64,000 nucleotides of DNA from Cladorhizidae sp. MBARI D1340-BT2 (GCA_028752905.1 JAQNBH010000011.1:21862841-21926840), one strand, 5' to 3'. Shown: positions 29,100 through 40,898, counted from the stretch's first letter. Numbers and translations are program-made. Notes: generated by a model not told the origin, from the letters alone.

Positions 29100-32000
29100 C
29101 CTAGGTATACCCAAGTAGTTGATGCAATCTAGGTATATCTAGGCAGTTGATGCAACATAGGTATACCCAGGCAGTTGATGCAACCTAGGTATACCCACCC
29201 AGGCAGCTGATGTAACCTAAGAATACACAGGCAATGGATGCAACCGAGGTATAGCCAGGCATCTAATACATACTAGGTATACTCAAGCAATTGATGCAAC
29301 CTAATTATACCCAGGCAGCTGATGCAACCTAGGTATACCTAGGAAGCTCATACAACCTAGGTATACTCAAACAGCTGATGCAACCTAGGTATACCCAGGC
29401 AGCTGATACAATCAAGGTATACCCAGGCAATTGATGGAACCTAGGTATATCCAGGCAGCTGATACAACCTAGGTATACCCAGGCAGTTAATGCAACCTAG
29501 GTATACCAAGGTATCTGATACAATCTAGGTATACCCATGCAGTTGAATCAACCTAGATATACACAGGCAGTTGAAGCAACCTAGGTATACCCAGGCAGTT
29601 GATGCAACCTACGTATACCCAGGCAGCTGATGCAACCTAGGTATACCCATGCAGTTGATGCAACCTAGGTATACCCAGGCAGCTGATACAATCTAGGTAT
29701 ACCCAGGCAGTTGATGCAACCTAGGTATACCCAGGTAGCTGATTCAACCTAGGTATACCCAGGCAGTTGATGCAACCTATGTATGCCCAGGCAGCTGATA
29801 CAATCTAGGTATACCCAGACAGTTGATGCAAACTAGGTATACACAGGCAGCTGATACAATCTCGGTATACCCAGGAAATTGATGCAATCTAGGTATACCC
29901 AGGCAGCTGATACAACCTAGGTATACCCAGGCAGATGATACAACCCAGGCAATCCTAGGTATACCCATGCATTTGATGCAACCTAGGTATACCCAGGCAG
30001 CTGATACAATCTAGGTATACCCAGGCAGTTGAAGCAACCTAGGTATACCCAGGTAGCTGATTCAACCTAGGTATACCCAGGCAGTTGATGCAACCTATGT
30101 ATGCCCAGGCAGCTGATAGAATCTAGGTATACCCAGGCAGTTCATGCAACCTAGGTATACACAGGCAGCTGATACAATCTAGGTATATCCAGGCAATTGA
30201 TGCAATCTAGGTATACCCAGGCAGCTGATACAACCTAGGTATACCCAGGCAGATGATACAACCTAGGTATACCCAGGCAATTGATGCAACCTAGGTATAC
30301 CCGGGCAGTTGATTCAACCTAGGTATACCAAGGCAGATTATGCAACCTAGGTATACCCAGGCAGTTGATGCAACCGAGATATACTCAGGCAGTTGGTGCA
30401 ACCTAGGTATACCCAGACAGTTGATGCAACCAAGGTATATGCAGGTAGATGATGCAATTAGGTATACCCAAGCAGTGGCTGCAACCTAGGTATACCCAGA
30501 CAGCTGATGCAACATAGGTATAACCCAGGCAGTTGATGCAACCTAGGTATACCCAGGCAGCTGATGTAACCTAAGTATACACAGGCAATGGATGCAATCT
30601 AGGTATAGCCAGGCAATTAATAGAATGTAGGTATACCCAGGCAGTTGATGCAACCTACGTATACCCAGGCAGCTGATGCAACCTAGGTATACCCATGCAG
30701 TTGATGCAACCTAGGTATACCCAGGCAGCTGATACAATCTAGGTATACCCAGGCAGTTGATGCAACCTAGGTATACCCAGGTAGCTGATTCAACCTAGGT
30801 ATACCCAGGCAGTTGATGCAACCTATGTATGCCCAGGCAGCTGATACAATCTAGGTATACCCAGACAGTTGATGCAAACTAGGTATACACAGGCAGCTGA
30901 TACAATCTCGGTATACCCAGGAAATTGATGCAATCTAGGTATACCCAGGCAGCTGATACAATCTAGGTATACCCAGGCAATTGATGCAATCTAGGTATAC
31001 CCAGGCGGCTGATGCAACCTAGATATAGTCAGGCAGTTGATGTAACCTATGTATACCCAGACAGTTGATGCAACCAAGGTATACCCAGGCTGTTGATGCA
31101 ACCTAGGTATACCCAGGCAGGTGATGCAACCTAGGTATACCCAGACAGCTGATGCATACTAGGTATACTCAGGCAATTGATGCAACCTAGGTATACCCTG
31201 GCTGCTGACGCAACCTAAGTATACCCAGGAAGCTGATACAACCTAGGTATATTCAGACAGTTGATGCAACCTAGGTATACCCAAGTAGTTGATGCAATCT
31301 AGGTATATCTAGGCAGTTGATGCAACATAGGTATACCCAGGCAGTTGATGCAACCTAGGTATACCCACCCAGGCAGCTGATGTAACCTAAGAATACACAG
31401 GCAATGGATGCAACCGAGGTATAGCCAGGCATCTAATACATACTAGGTATACTCAAGCAATTGATGCAACCTAATTATACCCAGGCAGCTGATGCAACCT
31501 AGGTATACCTAGGAAGCTCATACAACCTAGGTATACTCAGACAGCTGATGCAACCTAGGTATACCCAGGCAGCTGATACAATCAAGGTATACCCAGGCAA
31601 TTGATGGAACCTAGGTATATCCAGGCAGCTGATACAACCTAGGTATACACAGGCAGTTAATGCAACCTAGGTATACCAAGGTATCTGATACAATCTAGGT
31701 ATACCCATGCAGTTGAATCAACCTAGATATACACAGGCAGTTGAAGCAACCTAGGTATACCCAGGCAGTTGATGCAACCTACGTATACCCAGGCAGCTGA
31801 TGCAACCTAGGTATACCCATGCAGTTGATGCAACCTAGGTATACCCAGGCAGCTGATACAATCTAGGTATACCCAGGCAGTTGATGCAACCTAGGTATAC
31901 CCAGGTAGCTGATTCAACCTAGGTATACCCAGGCAGTTGATGCAACCTATGTATGCCCAGGCAGCTGATACAATCTAGGTATACCCAGACAGTTGATGCA

Positions 32001-34911
32001 AACTAGGTATACACAGGCAGCTGATACAATCTCGGTATACCCAGGAAATTGATGCAATCTAGGTATACCCAGGCAGCTGATACAACCTAGGTATACCCAG
32101 GCAGATGATACAACCCAGGCAATCCTAGGTATACCCATGCATTTGATGCAACCTAGGTATACCCAGGCAGCTGATACAATCTAGGTATACCCAGGCAGTT
32201 GAAGCAACCTAGGTATACCCAGGTAGCTGATTCAACCTAGGTATACCCAGGCAGTTGATGCAACCTATGTATGCCCAGGCAGCTGATAGAATCTAGGTAT
32301 ACCCAGGCAGTTCATGCAACCTAGGTATACACAGGCAGCTGATACAATCTAGGTATATCCAGGCAATTGATGCAATCTAGGTATACCCAGGCAGCTCATA
32401 CAACCTAGGTATACCCAGGCAGATGATACAACCTAGGTATACCCAGGCAATTGATGCAACCTAGGTATACCCGGGCAGTTGATTCAACCTAGGTATACCA
32501 AGGCAGCTTATGCAACCTAGGTATACCCAGGCAGTTGATGCAACCTAGATATACTCAGGCAGTTGGTGCAACCTAGGTATACCCAGACAGTTGATGCAAC
32601 CAAGGTATATGCAGGTAGATGATGCAATTAGGTATACCCAAGCAGTGGCTGCAACCTAGGTATACCCAGACAGCTGATGCAACATAGGTATAACCCAGGC
32701 AGTTGATGCAACCTAGGTATACCCAGGCAGCTGATGTAACCTAAGTATACACAGGCAATGGATGCAATCTAGGTATAGCCAGGCAATTAATAGAACGTAG
32801 GTATACCCAGGCAGTTGATGCAACCTACGTATACCCAGGCAGCTGATGCAACCTAGGTATACCCATGCAGTTGATGCAACCTAGGTATACCCAGGCAGCT
32901 GATACAATCTAGGTATACCCAGGCAGTTGATGCAACCTAGGTATACCCAGGTAGCTGATTCAACCTAGGTATACCCAGGCAGTTGATGCAACCTATGTAT
33001 GCCCAGGCAGCTGATACAATCTAGGTATACCCAGACAGTTGATGCAAACTAGGTATACACAGGCAGCTGATACAATCTCGGTATACCCAGGAAATTGATG
33101 CAATCTAGGTATACCCAGGCAGCTGATACAACCTAGGTATACCCAGGCAGATGATACAACCCAGGCAATCCTAGGTATACCCATGCATTTGATGCAACCT
33201 AGGTATACCCAGGCAGCTGATACAATCTAGGTATACCCAGGCAGTTGAAGCAACCTAGGTATACGCAGGTAGCTGATTCAACCTAGGTATACCCAGGCAG
33301 TTGATGCAACCTATGTATGCCTAGGCAGCTGATAGAATCTAGGTATACCCAGGCAGTTCATGCAACCTAGGTGTACACAGGCAGCTGATACAATCTAGGT
33401 ATATCCAGGCAATTGATGCAATCTAGGTATACCCAGGCAGCTGATACAACCTAGGTATACCCAGGCTGATGATACAACCTAGGTATACCCAGGCAATTGA
33501 TGCAACCTAGGTATACCCGGGCAGTTGATTCAACCTAGGTATACCAAGGCAGCTTATGCAACCTAGGTATTCCCAGGCAGTTGATGCAACCTAGATATAC
33601 TCAGGCAGTTGGTGCAACCTAGGTATACCCAGACAGTTGATGCAACCAAGGTATATGCAGGTAGATGATGCAATTAGGTATACCCAAGCAGTGGCTGCAA
33701 CCTAGGTATACCCAGACAGCTGATGCAACATAGGTATAACCCAGGCAGTTGATGCAACCTAGGTATACCCAGGCAGCTGATGTAACCTAAGTATACACAG
33801 GCAATGGATGCAATCTAGGTATCGCCAGGCAATTAATAGTACCTAGGTATACACAGGCCGTTGATGCAACCCAGACAGCTGATGCAACATAGGTATACCC
33901 AGGCAGTTGATGCAACCTAGGTATACCCAGGCAGCTGATGTAACCTAAGAATACACAGGCAATGGATACAACCGAGGTATAGCCAGGCATCTGATGCATA
34001 CTAGGTATACCCAGGCAGCTGATGCAACCTAAGTATACCTAGGAATCTGATACAACCTAGGTATACTCAGAGAGTTGATGCAACCTAGGTATACCTAGGC
34101 AGCTGATACAATCAAGGTATACCCAGGCAATTGATGGAATCTAGGTATACCCAGGCAGCTGATACAACCTAGGTATACCCAGGCAGTTAATGCAACCTAG
34201 GTATACAAAGGCAGCTGATACAATCTAGGTATACCCAGGCAGTTGAATCAACCTAGGTATACACAGGCAGTTGAAGCAACCTAGGTATACCCAGCAGTTG
34301 ATGCAACCTACGTATACCCAGGCAGTTGAAGTAACCTATGTATGCCCAGGCAGCTGATACAATCTAGGTATACCGAGGCAGTTGATGCAACCTAGGTATA
34401 CACAGGCAGCTGATACAATCTAGGTATACCCAGGCAATTAATGCAATCTAGGTATACCCAGGCAGCTGATACAATCTGGTATACCCAGGCAGATAATACT
34501 ATCTAGGTATACCCAGGCAATCCCTGGCAGTTGATCAACCTAGGTATACCCTGGCAGCTGATGCAACCTAAGTATACCCAGAAAGCTGATACAACCTAGG
34601 TATATTCAGACAGTTGATGCAACCTAGGTATACCCAAGCAGTTGATGCAATCTAGGTATAGCTAGGCAGTTGATGCAACATAGGTATATCCAGGCAGTTG
34701 ATGCAACCTAGGTATACCCACCCAGGCAGCTGATGTAACCTAAGAATACTCAGGCAATTGATGCAACCTAGGTATACCCAGGCAGCTGATGCAACCTAGG
34801 TATACCTAGGAAGCTGATACAACCTAGGTATACTCAGACAGCTGATGCAACCTAGGTATACCCAGGCAGCTGATACAATCAAGGTATACCCAGGCAATTG
34901 ATGGAACCTAG
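29100..34911. repeat. Domain B tail: 2170-bp and 1046-bp higher-order copies
   Basis: The GTATATGCAGGTAGATG marker recurs at 30435, 32605 and 33651, spacings of 2170 and 1046 bp. The last kilobase (about 33,900-34,911) is more irregular, with shortened and substituted units, as expected near the edge of a satellite array where homogenisation is weaker. It stops abruptly in the first half of a unit at the satellite 2 junction. Confidence 0.75.
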
Positions 34912-35740
34912 ATATATATAGAGCAAGTTATGATGGCATGCCACTAGTGTCCTCTCTCGTTATATATATAGAGAGAGCAAGTTATGATGGCGTGCCACTA
35001 GTGTCCTCTCTCATTATATATAGAGAGAAAGTTATGATGGCGTGCCACTAGTGTCCTCTCTCATTATATATATAGAGAGAGCAAGTTATGATGGCGTGTC
35101 ACTAGTGTCCTCTCTCATTATATATATATATATATATATATATTGAGTCAGTTATGATGGCGTGCCACTAGTGTCTTCTCTCATTATATATATGTATAGA
35201 GCAAGTTATGATGGCATGCCACTAGTGTCCTCTCTCATTATATATATATATATTGAGCAAGTTATGATGGCGTGCCACTAGTGTCCTCTCTCATTATATA
35301 TATATATAGAGCAAGTTATGACGGCGTGCCACTAGTGTCCTCTCTCATTATATATATATATATAGAGCAAGTTATGATGGCATGCCACTAGTGTCCTCTC
35401 TCATTATATATATAGAGAGAGCAAGTTATGATGGTGTGCCACTAGTGTCTTCTCTCATTATATATATATATAGAGCAAGTTATGATGGCGTGCCACTAGT
35501 GTCCACTCTCATTATATATATATAGAGCAAGTTATGATGGCATGCCACTAGTGTCCTCTCTCATTATATATATAGAGAGAGCAAGTTATGATGGCGTGCC
35601 ACTAGTGTCTTCTCTCATTATATATATATATATAGAGAGAGCAAGTTATGATGGCGTACCACTAGTGTCCTCTCTCATTATATATATATAGAGAGCAAGT
35701 TATTATGGCGTGCCACTAGTGTCTTCTCTCATTATATATA
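34912..35740. repeat. Satellite 2, left part (about 15 copies of a 50-66 bp unit)
   Basis: The unit is a (TA)n tract with GAGAG, then CAAGTTATGATGGCGTGCC, then ACTAGTGTCC, then CTCTCTCATTATATATA. CCACTAGTGT starts at 34941, 34995, 35045, about 35099, 35165, 35219 and so on. Unit length varies mainly through the number of TA steps. GAGAGAG and CTCTCTC plus the flanking TA tracts are inverted repeats, so each unit can fold into a stem-loop. The array is interrupted at 35740/35741 by a transposable element and resumes at 40934. Confidence 0.95.
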
Positions 35741-35775
35741 TGTGACAGGATTTGGGAAAAGGGACCTTATCGCGC
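35741..35775 (+). repeat. Left terminal inverted repeat of the 5.2-kb element
   Basis: 35 bp, starting TGTGACAGG, perfectly complementary to 40899-40933. It is preceded directly by satellite 2 (CATTATATATA). Confidence 0.95.
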
Positions 35776-36343
35776 AAAAATACATATATGAGTTAGCTAT
35801 ACCATGTTGAAGCCCGATTTATAAGGTTCAAAATAAGCCTTGTATCAAGTCTAGAGCTGCTCTGACACCGAAGATATGAGCGAGAGCTTCAGGTTTAAGT
35901 ACTGGCTAAAACCGTGACTATTTCAATAACTGGGCGTTGTAGTTGACGACGAAAGCTAAAATGTTTACTCCATAAATTACCGTGTTACGAACGGGTGGGG
36001 CTACTTTTGCCGGGAAAGAAACGACTGTAAATAGCTATAGCTGTTGTCTGACAAAGTGAAACTATGGAACGCTGGCTAACTAAAACTATAGAATGCTGGC
36101 TAACTAACTAAGACTGTGGACTTCGAAGCAGACGCTGTCGAAAGTGGGGCGGTACTTTTGGGAAAGAAGTAATCGAAGACTGTGAATTTCCAGTCATTCG
36201 CTTAAAGATTCATCCAAAACAGTCTGGATTTGTACTGGGAGTAAGCGCTAGCCAGGTCTAGCACTAGGCATAAATAAGTAGAGTATGTACAGGCTAGCAT
36301 TAATAATTATTAGCATACATTAAAAAAGGACAAATTTGCAATG
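35776..36343. other. Non-coding left arm of the 5.2-kb element
   Basis: No convincing reading frame. It contains two loose repeats, GTGGGGCTACTTTTG / GTGGGGCGGTACTTTTGGG and GCTGGCTAACTAAAACTATAG / GCTGGCTAACTAACTAAGAC. The latter resembles the GGCTAACTGTGGG core of the minisatellite at 42036-43690, in line with a family link between the two elements. Confidence 0.5.
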
Positions 36344-36428
36344 TACAGTAGCGGCCAAAAAAAAATTTACGTACCGTTGCGTTGGGTAAACGTTCAACGC
36401 AGAAACGTTTCTTAAGAAATGCTCAAGC

Positions 36429-36482
36429 AACGCTCAAGGAACGCACAGATAACGCTCAAGCAACGTATTGCGAACGCAACGC
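36429..36482 (+). repeat. 11-bp periodic AACG array, left end of the Tc1-type element
   Basis: AACG starts at 36429, 36440, 36451, 36462 and 36473, exactly 11 bp apart, with one extra copy at 36478. Spacing near one helical turn would place the motifs on one DNA face. A matching array sits inside the other end. They may be transposase or host-factor sites; this is inference. Confidence 0.7.
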
Positions 36483-37119
36483 ACGAACCGTTATTTAATT
36501 ACCCGAAACGCGCAATCAACATTCGGTATCCTACACCACGTGTTCGATAGAGCGCGTAAAGTCAAGTCAGTCGGCCTACTGTTGATTACTGTTCTGTTTT
36601 GTTGCAGCTTCTACTTTTGATTTGTCCTGGGAATGGCTCACAGAAGAACTCTCGCTGCCACCTTCCTCTGAGCAGTAAGTGTAACACTAGGTAGAACTCC
36701 AATGGCTAGCGCCTATCTGTGGTAGTTACCCAGCCTTTACTTCAGTCTAGTTGTTAGTGTTACATACAGTATTTAAAACGAAACCCCCCAAAATAAAAGC
36801 TAGAACAGTGGATCCAGTAATGATAATTATACTGACTATCGTTTGGTCTTCTGGCAGAATGAAAGTTCTGGGTGGCTGTACCAAGCAGCAATGTTTTAGG
36901 GTGCTCCTCAATGGGAGTGGGAGGCCAAGGCAGTGAGGGTGATATATAATGGCAAGATTTCAGCTATTGTTAAGTTTTAAATCAAATTCTTTAAATCAAG
37001 TTCAGGTGTGATTTACTATTTTGAAATGCAGTTACCAGGCAGCCATGGAGGAAGAATTCAAGCCTGTCATGGAAGACGAGGATTACAGTTCTTCACTCTA
37101 CATCTGTGGTGGTGGGGTC

Positions 37120-38448
37120 AGGACTGGACTTGTTCAATAACTATATAGTTGTTTTTGAAATTATCATTATTTTATATCTTCTTATTGATAATTTAATAAG
37201 AAAATTTAACATCTCTAACTACCCAAACACACGAAAGTTTTGCCAACTTGATATCACAAGTGATTTCCAAATAAACCTCCCGTGGCAGGTGTCTGTTCTA
37301 CTTCTAACATCTACAGTTAATCAAAATTGTGTTATGCTGTCCACCAATTCAGCTTTGGACTTGGGCTTCACTTCTCTCCTGATGTACTCTTTCAAACTCG
37401 TGTCACAGGTCTTCAACGGGGTTGGCATCTTGAAACTCAGGAGGCATCCTCCATCAATTTATATCGAACTCTTTAGCCAGCCTGGATGTACGTTTGGGGT
37501 CAGTGTCCTGCATGAAGCGGTGATGGGAGCAAACATCCTTTACAAAGGGTAACAAGGGTCTAGTGAAGAATTTGAACAAAAAGTGGGGCTCTCATAATAC
37601 TGGCCCACACATTTACCTTCACCAAATGTTTCACGCTATAATAAAATAAACAGGTTTAAAACAAGAGTATAAATCTACACCTTATTACACACACAACCAT
37701 AATACAACATGAATCATATCTTAGCTTGTTCTTTTGTGTCTGCCTTATACAACAAAAAAAAGCCTATATATGTGTTTCCAATTGAACTGTGCACTCGTCT
37801 GTCCTCTTCAAGGTTCTGTATCTCGCTCCAATCTCTTGACCTAGGACAGGGATAAATGATACTGCTATTGATCATGTTATTACATTAGTCACTATACCAA
37901 TTCACCAGTGTTCTATATCAATATCTTGCCCTAGACTTAAGCCATAACATCTACAAAGTCCCTAAACTATATATATATATATATATTTTTAAATCCAATG
38001 GCTTATCCCCATCAGCACATTGGCTCTAACCAAAATACCATCAAGACCCAGGCCTAGATTATCATTAGCCACTAACAACCAACATAGCTTCAGTGTGACA
38101 CAGAAAGCTTCTACACTAGATATTAACTTTCACATAGTTCCATCCCAAAACTAGTTCAACACAAGCTTCTCTTATCAGTTGGCATTACCTCTGCCTCAAA
38201 ATATCAACATAAGCAATGTCCTGCAAAGCAAGTCTGGGTTCCCTTCGCTGTGAAGGAGAACTGCAGTTGGTATGCTGTCTTCTCATCATCTTCCAGCATC
38301 TTTTCCACCACCGCTCCACGGCTGTAAGGCGATACCTGTCTCGCAGTGCTTGACAAAACTGGACGCTTTGCCTTGTTGCTATCAGGCCCTCCTTCAAAAT
38401 ACAGACGATAGCTGCAGCCTTGAATCCTCTAGATCCTAAAGAATACAA
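37120..38448 (-). pseudogene. Tc1/mariner transposase pseudogene
   Basis: On the minus strand the N-terminal part (38448 downwards) shows the helix-turn-helix pattern GSRGFKAAAIVCILKEG followed by TRQSV. After a frameshift comes EDDEKTAYQLQ, and after a further break CQLIREA (about 38140-38170), all typical Tc1 landmarks. After an unmatched AT-rich stretch the catalytic C-terminal half appears (about 37555-37120): PFVKDV, then FMQDTDPKRTSRLA with the second catalytic Asp, then PPEFQDANPVEDL with the terminal Glu, then a frame-shifted remainder. Several stops and frameshifts exclude function, and I could not find the first catalytic Asp. A 148-codon frame on the opposite strand (37106-37552) is only its antisense shadow. 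Confidence 0.8.
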
Positions 38449-38598
38449 TTCTGTTTCTTCTAATAGAATAAGGCATCTTGATTCTGAAAAAGAATAACCG
38501 CTAGAGCAACGACAGTTAGCCTTCGTCGATCTGGCATACGCTAGAGAAATTCAATTTTACAACGCTCAATTAACGATCCCTGCCTAACGTTTTTGTCC

Positions 38599-38647
38599 AA
38601 CGTTTAGCGAACGTATGGCGAACGTTCGGCGAACGTTTGTCGAATGG
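38599..38647 (+). repeat. 11-bp periodic AACG array, right end of the Tc1-type element
   Basis: AACG starts at 38599, 38610, 38621 and 38632, with a degenerate AATGG at 38643, again 11 bp apart. The units contain AACGTT or CGAACGT cores. This is the counterpart of the array at 36429-36482. Confidence 0.7.
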
Positions 38648-38785
38648 TACAGCAACGCTGCGACTCAAACGTACCACAAATGTCCAACGCAAACGGTACG
38701 TAAAGTTTTTTTTTACCTCTACTGTAGCTTCCTACTGTTAGTTATGTGGTGTGTTTGAGATTGAGATGAGATTCCACTTCATTGT

Positions 38786-40819
38786 TCAGAAGTTGGGGGT
38801 ACTGCTCCTGCTTGTTGGTTTTGGATTTGGGGGTAATGGACAGGTAGTGTCTTTGTCAGAGTCAGGACAAAATTGCCTGATATTCTCATACAGGTACCAT
38901 TGCCATTCAAGAGTAAGACCCATGGGATGTATTACAAGTGGCAAACCATTCTGTTGCGGTTTCCAAGTATGTTTGAAGAGTTTGATCTCCTGTTCCACTG
39001 TATCACATCGGTCCCTCACGAACACACTGCCAGGAACACGGCTATCAAAGAAAAAGTGATGGAGTTTTTTAATGCCAATGATCTTCTTGAAGTGAGTTGC
39101 AAAAAGAGTACTCCAATCGAATGTTGGTACAATGACTGCTTCATCTTCGGTTGCAACTAACTGAGCGAAGTTACAATCTGCAGATAAATTGACAACACTT
39201 GCTAGGCCACTCAATGTCCCTATCTTCGTCCTTCTGTATTTCCTCTTCAGCAGACCAAAGCACCAATCTGGTGAGAACTTTGTGTGCCCTACCACCAAAA
39301 ATGACAACGTGATTTTGTTGTGCCTTCCTGTTAGAGTCCTCCACAACAAGTACTGCATCATACAATTGTTCTTGTTCTGTCCCGTGCAATTATCAGCATG
39401 GAGGAACACTTCTGTCTCTCCAAGTCCATGAGTCTCAAGGAAGTGATGAAGCTGGCTCACCACAACATTGGCGCCTTTGCCACAATCGCTGGCCTCATCA
39501 GTCAGGTAGTTCACCTGCCTCGGAATTCCTTCGCAGTGTACACCAAAGATACTGCACTTCCGAGGTACAAGAAAGTACATGGGACCTGGCTGGAGAGGAT
39601 CTGAAGGATAGTGCACCTATCAAAGAAGGTAACAATGTCATGTGAATAAATCTTTATTCCCCTACTATCCAAAATATATCCAAAGTAGTATGATTTATAT
39701 TTTTTGTCTCATGCTGTTATCAGTAACACTTCATCTCTTCTGGGTAATGCATATCCAAGAATTACGGCACATGATTAAAAGAAACCAAGGAGTGCAGGTA
39801 AACGAACATAAATATCCTATGACACTCCCACACTTTTGTCAATAACTGAATGTTAAGGTGCTATTCTAGTGTGATAATACTCTCAACACCCAAATAAATG
39901 ACTCCTCTTTGACATTGTACACATTGTAGATACACAACCATGGGATAAGCTACTTAACACCCTGGTGAACATAGCTAGTACCTATAGGATTTATAGTAAT
40001 ACACACCATTTGTGTAATACATACCATTTGTGCGTAATCAAAGGAATAATGAGCTTTGATGTCTCTCGAATTTGCAGGTGTGAGTGCAGACAAAGGAGGT
40101 GGCTGGAATGAGACATTGGTTGGGAAGAGAGATCTGATTGACCTCTTACATTCGTCAGATTTGGTCCTATAAAATGACCTTTCGGTTGTCACAATTCGGA
40201 GATGCTCCAGTGCACTGGCAAGTGCTTCTGTCTTCTCAGACTCTGAGGAATTTACAGCTCGCACAACAGTGGTACTATTACGCTGGCATTGCCAACACAA
40301 ATCCGACATTGGCCGCATGAGAATGATCGAGGGAAGAAGAGTTCGCCACAAGTTACAGAACGTCGAGTATGCAACAGCATGAAAAATGGTCATTTCCACT
40401 GCTGCCGTGTATATATTCCATATACCACGTTTGGAGGTGCTTGAGGGAAGAAGCTTGATGTCACTCTGTCGATACCCTGGGATGCGACCAGGAAGAAGCA
40501 AGCCATTCTCTTCTGTGTAATTGAGTAGGAAATGTACCATGTTCTTAATCGACACTAGTGATAGAGTGTACTTTGGTAAACGCTTCGTATTTCCATATAC
40601 GCGAGGAAGAATACCGTTGTCAAGGAAGCTCTTGGTGATGTTTTTGAAATGCTTCAGACCAATGGTATGTAAAAAGAGGAATGTTTCTTGACAAATTTGT
40701 CGACTCTGGTGTTGGTACGATACGCGAATTCGAACTCTTTTAGCAGCAGTGTGCCTGGCTTCTTTGGAGGTTGACTCACTAGTGTTCGCCAATGCCAGAA
40801 GTTGCCCCATGATCAACAT
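38786..40819 (-). CDS. Two-exon HADN-type (DUF7869-like) transposon protein, probable transposase
   Basis: Exon 1 is 40819-40025 (265 codons) and exon 2 is 39616-38786 (276 codons plus stop). The 408-bp intron has a GTATGT donor and a TTTGATAG acceptor, and both exons are in phase 0. Splicing joins FDYAQM to VHYPSDPLQPGP without frameshift, giving about 541 residues. Visible motifs are a CWQC pair in PMSDLCWQCQRN, LLPSSTSKRGIW, the FDYAQ strand (Asp about 261), HADNCTGQNKNN (Asp about 340) and GHTKFSPDWCFGLLKRKYRRTK. I recognise the architecture from large families of uncharacterised cnidarian, sponge and mollusc proteins that I associate with DUF7869. The paired FDYAQ and HADN motifs resemble an RNase H-fold (DDE-like) core, so transposase is my inference; the third acidic residue is not assigned. 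The frame also extends upstream of Met 40819 to a stop near 40880, so a further 5' exon cannot be excluded. Confidence 0.8.
39617..40024 (-). other. Intron of the HADN-type gene
   Basis: 408-bp intron with a GTATGT donor (from 40024 downwards) and a TTTGATAG acceptor ending at 39617. The donor region is tandemly duplicated (CAAATGGTATGTATTAC followed by CAAATGGTGTGTATTAC), so a second GTGTGT donor lies 18 bp downstream. Using it would add six in-frame codons. Confidence 0.75.
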
Positions 40820-40898
40820 GTCAAGTTCACAGTGTGAGAGCTCGAAGCATTTTGATCTGACTTCCTGTGTTTTGTGCTATAACTCAAAATCATTTTCA

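Larger units (their letters stand above)
1..34911. repeat. Satellite 1: 28-bp tandem array, about 1,240 units
   Basis: The whole stretch is built from one 28-bp unit, made of CTAGGTATACCCAGGC followed by AGTTGATGCAAC. The phase can be followed from base 1 to the end, where the last unit breaks off into the (TA)-rich start of satellite 2. Units differ mainly at the dinucleotide in CA-NN-TG, at ATGC versus ATAC, and in the C run after GTATA. The unit holds three 6-bp palindromic sites: CCTAGG, GTATAC and CAGCTG (or CAATTG). Short units of about 18 bp recur where 10 bp have been lost. Because 28 is not a multiple of 3, the minus strand shows weak 28-residue periodic reading frames (LHQLPGYT / VASAVWVYL / GCINCLGIPR); these are products of the repeat, not genes. 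The array also runs off the left edge. A centromeric or pericentromeric role is possible but not shown by sequence. Confidence 0.97.
36346..38724 (-). mobile_element. Decayed Tc1/mariner element nested in the 5.2-kb element
   Basis: Inverted ends start CAGTAG: CAGTAGCGGCCAAAAAAAAA on the left, and CAGTAGAGGTAAAAAAAAAC as the complement of the right. Both continue into TTTACGTACCGTT(T)GCGTTGG. TA target duplications lie at 36344-36345 and 38725-38726. The minus strand holds broken Tc1-type transposase pieces in the correct order. Inside each end is an array of AACG motifs at exactly 11-bp spacing (36429-36482 and 38599-38647). Length is 2379 bp against about 1.3-1.7 kb for a typical Tc1, and the AT-rich middle (about 37600-38150) has no recognisable match, so further insertion is likely. 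Confidence 0.85.

Noticed and set aside
14024..33999. Recurrent 60-90 codon minus-strand frames with LHQLPGYT / GCISCLGIPRLHQ repeats, some identical in many places
   Set aside because: They are forced by the 28-bp satellite: three units make 84 bp and 28 codons. The consensus unit contains an in-frame TAG, so frames survive only where variants remove it. Identical copies reflect higher-order duplication, not a gene family.
1..34911. CRISPR-like array of short repeats
   Set aside because: There are no unique spacers. The repeats are contiguous 28-bp units in a eukaryotic satellite context.
37106..37552. 148-codon plus-strand protein
   Set aside because: The opposite strand carries the catalytic half of a Tc1 transposase, which fully explains the region.
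38751..39845. Several plus-strand frames of 60-102 codons
   Set aside because: They are antisense to exon 2 and the intron of the HADN-type gene and have no motifs of their own.
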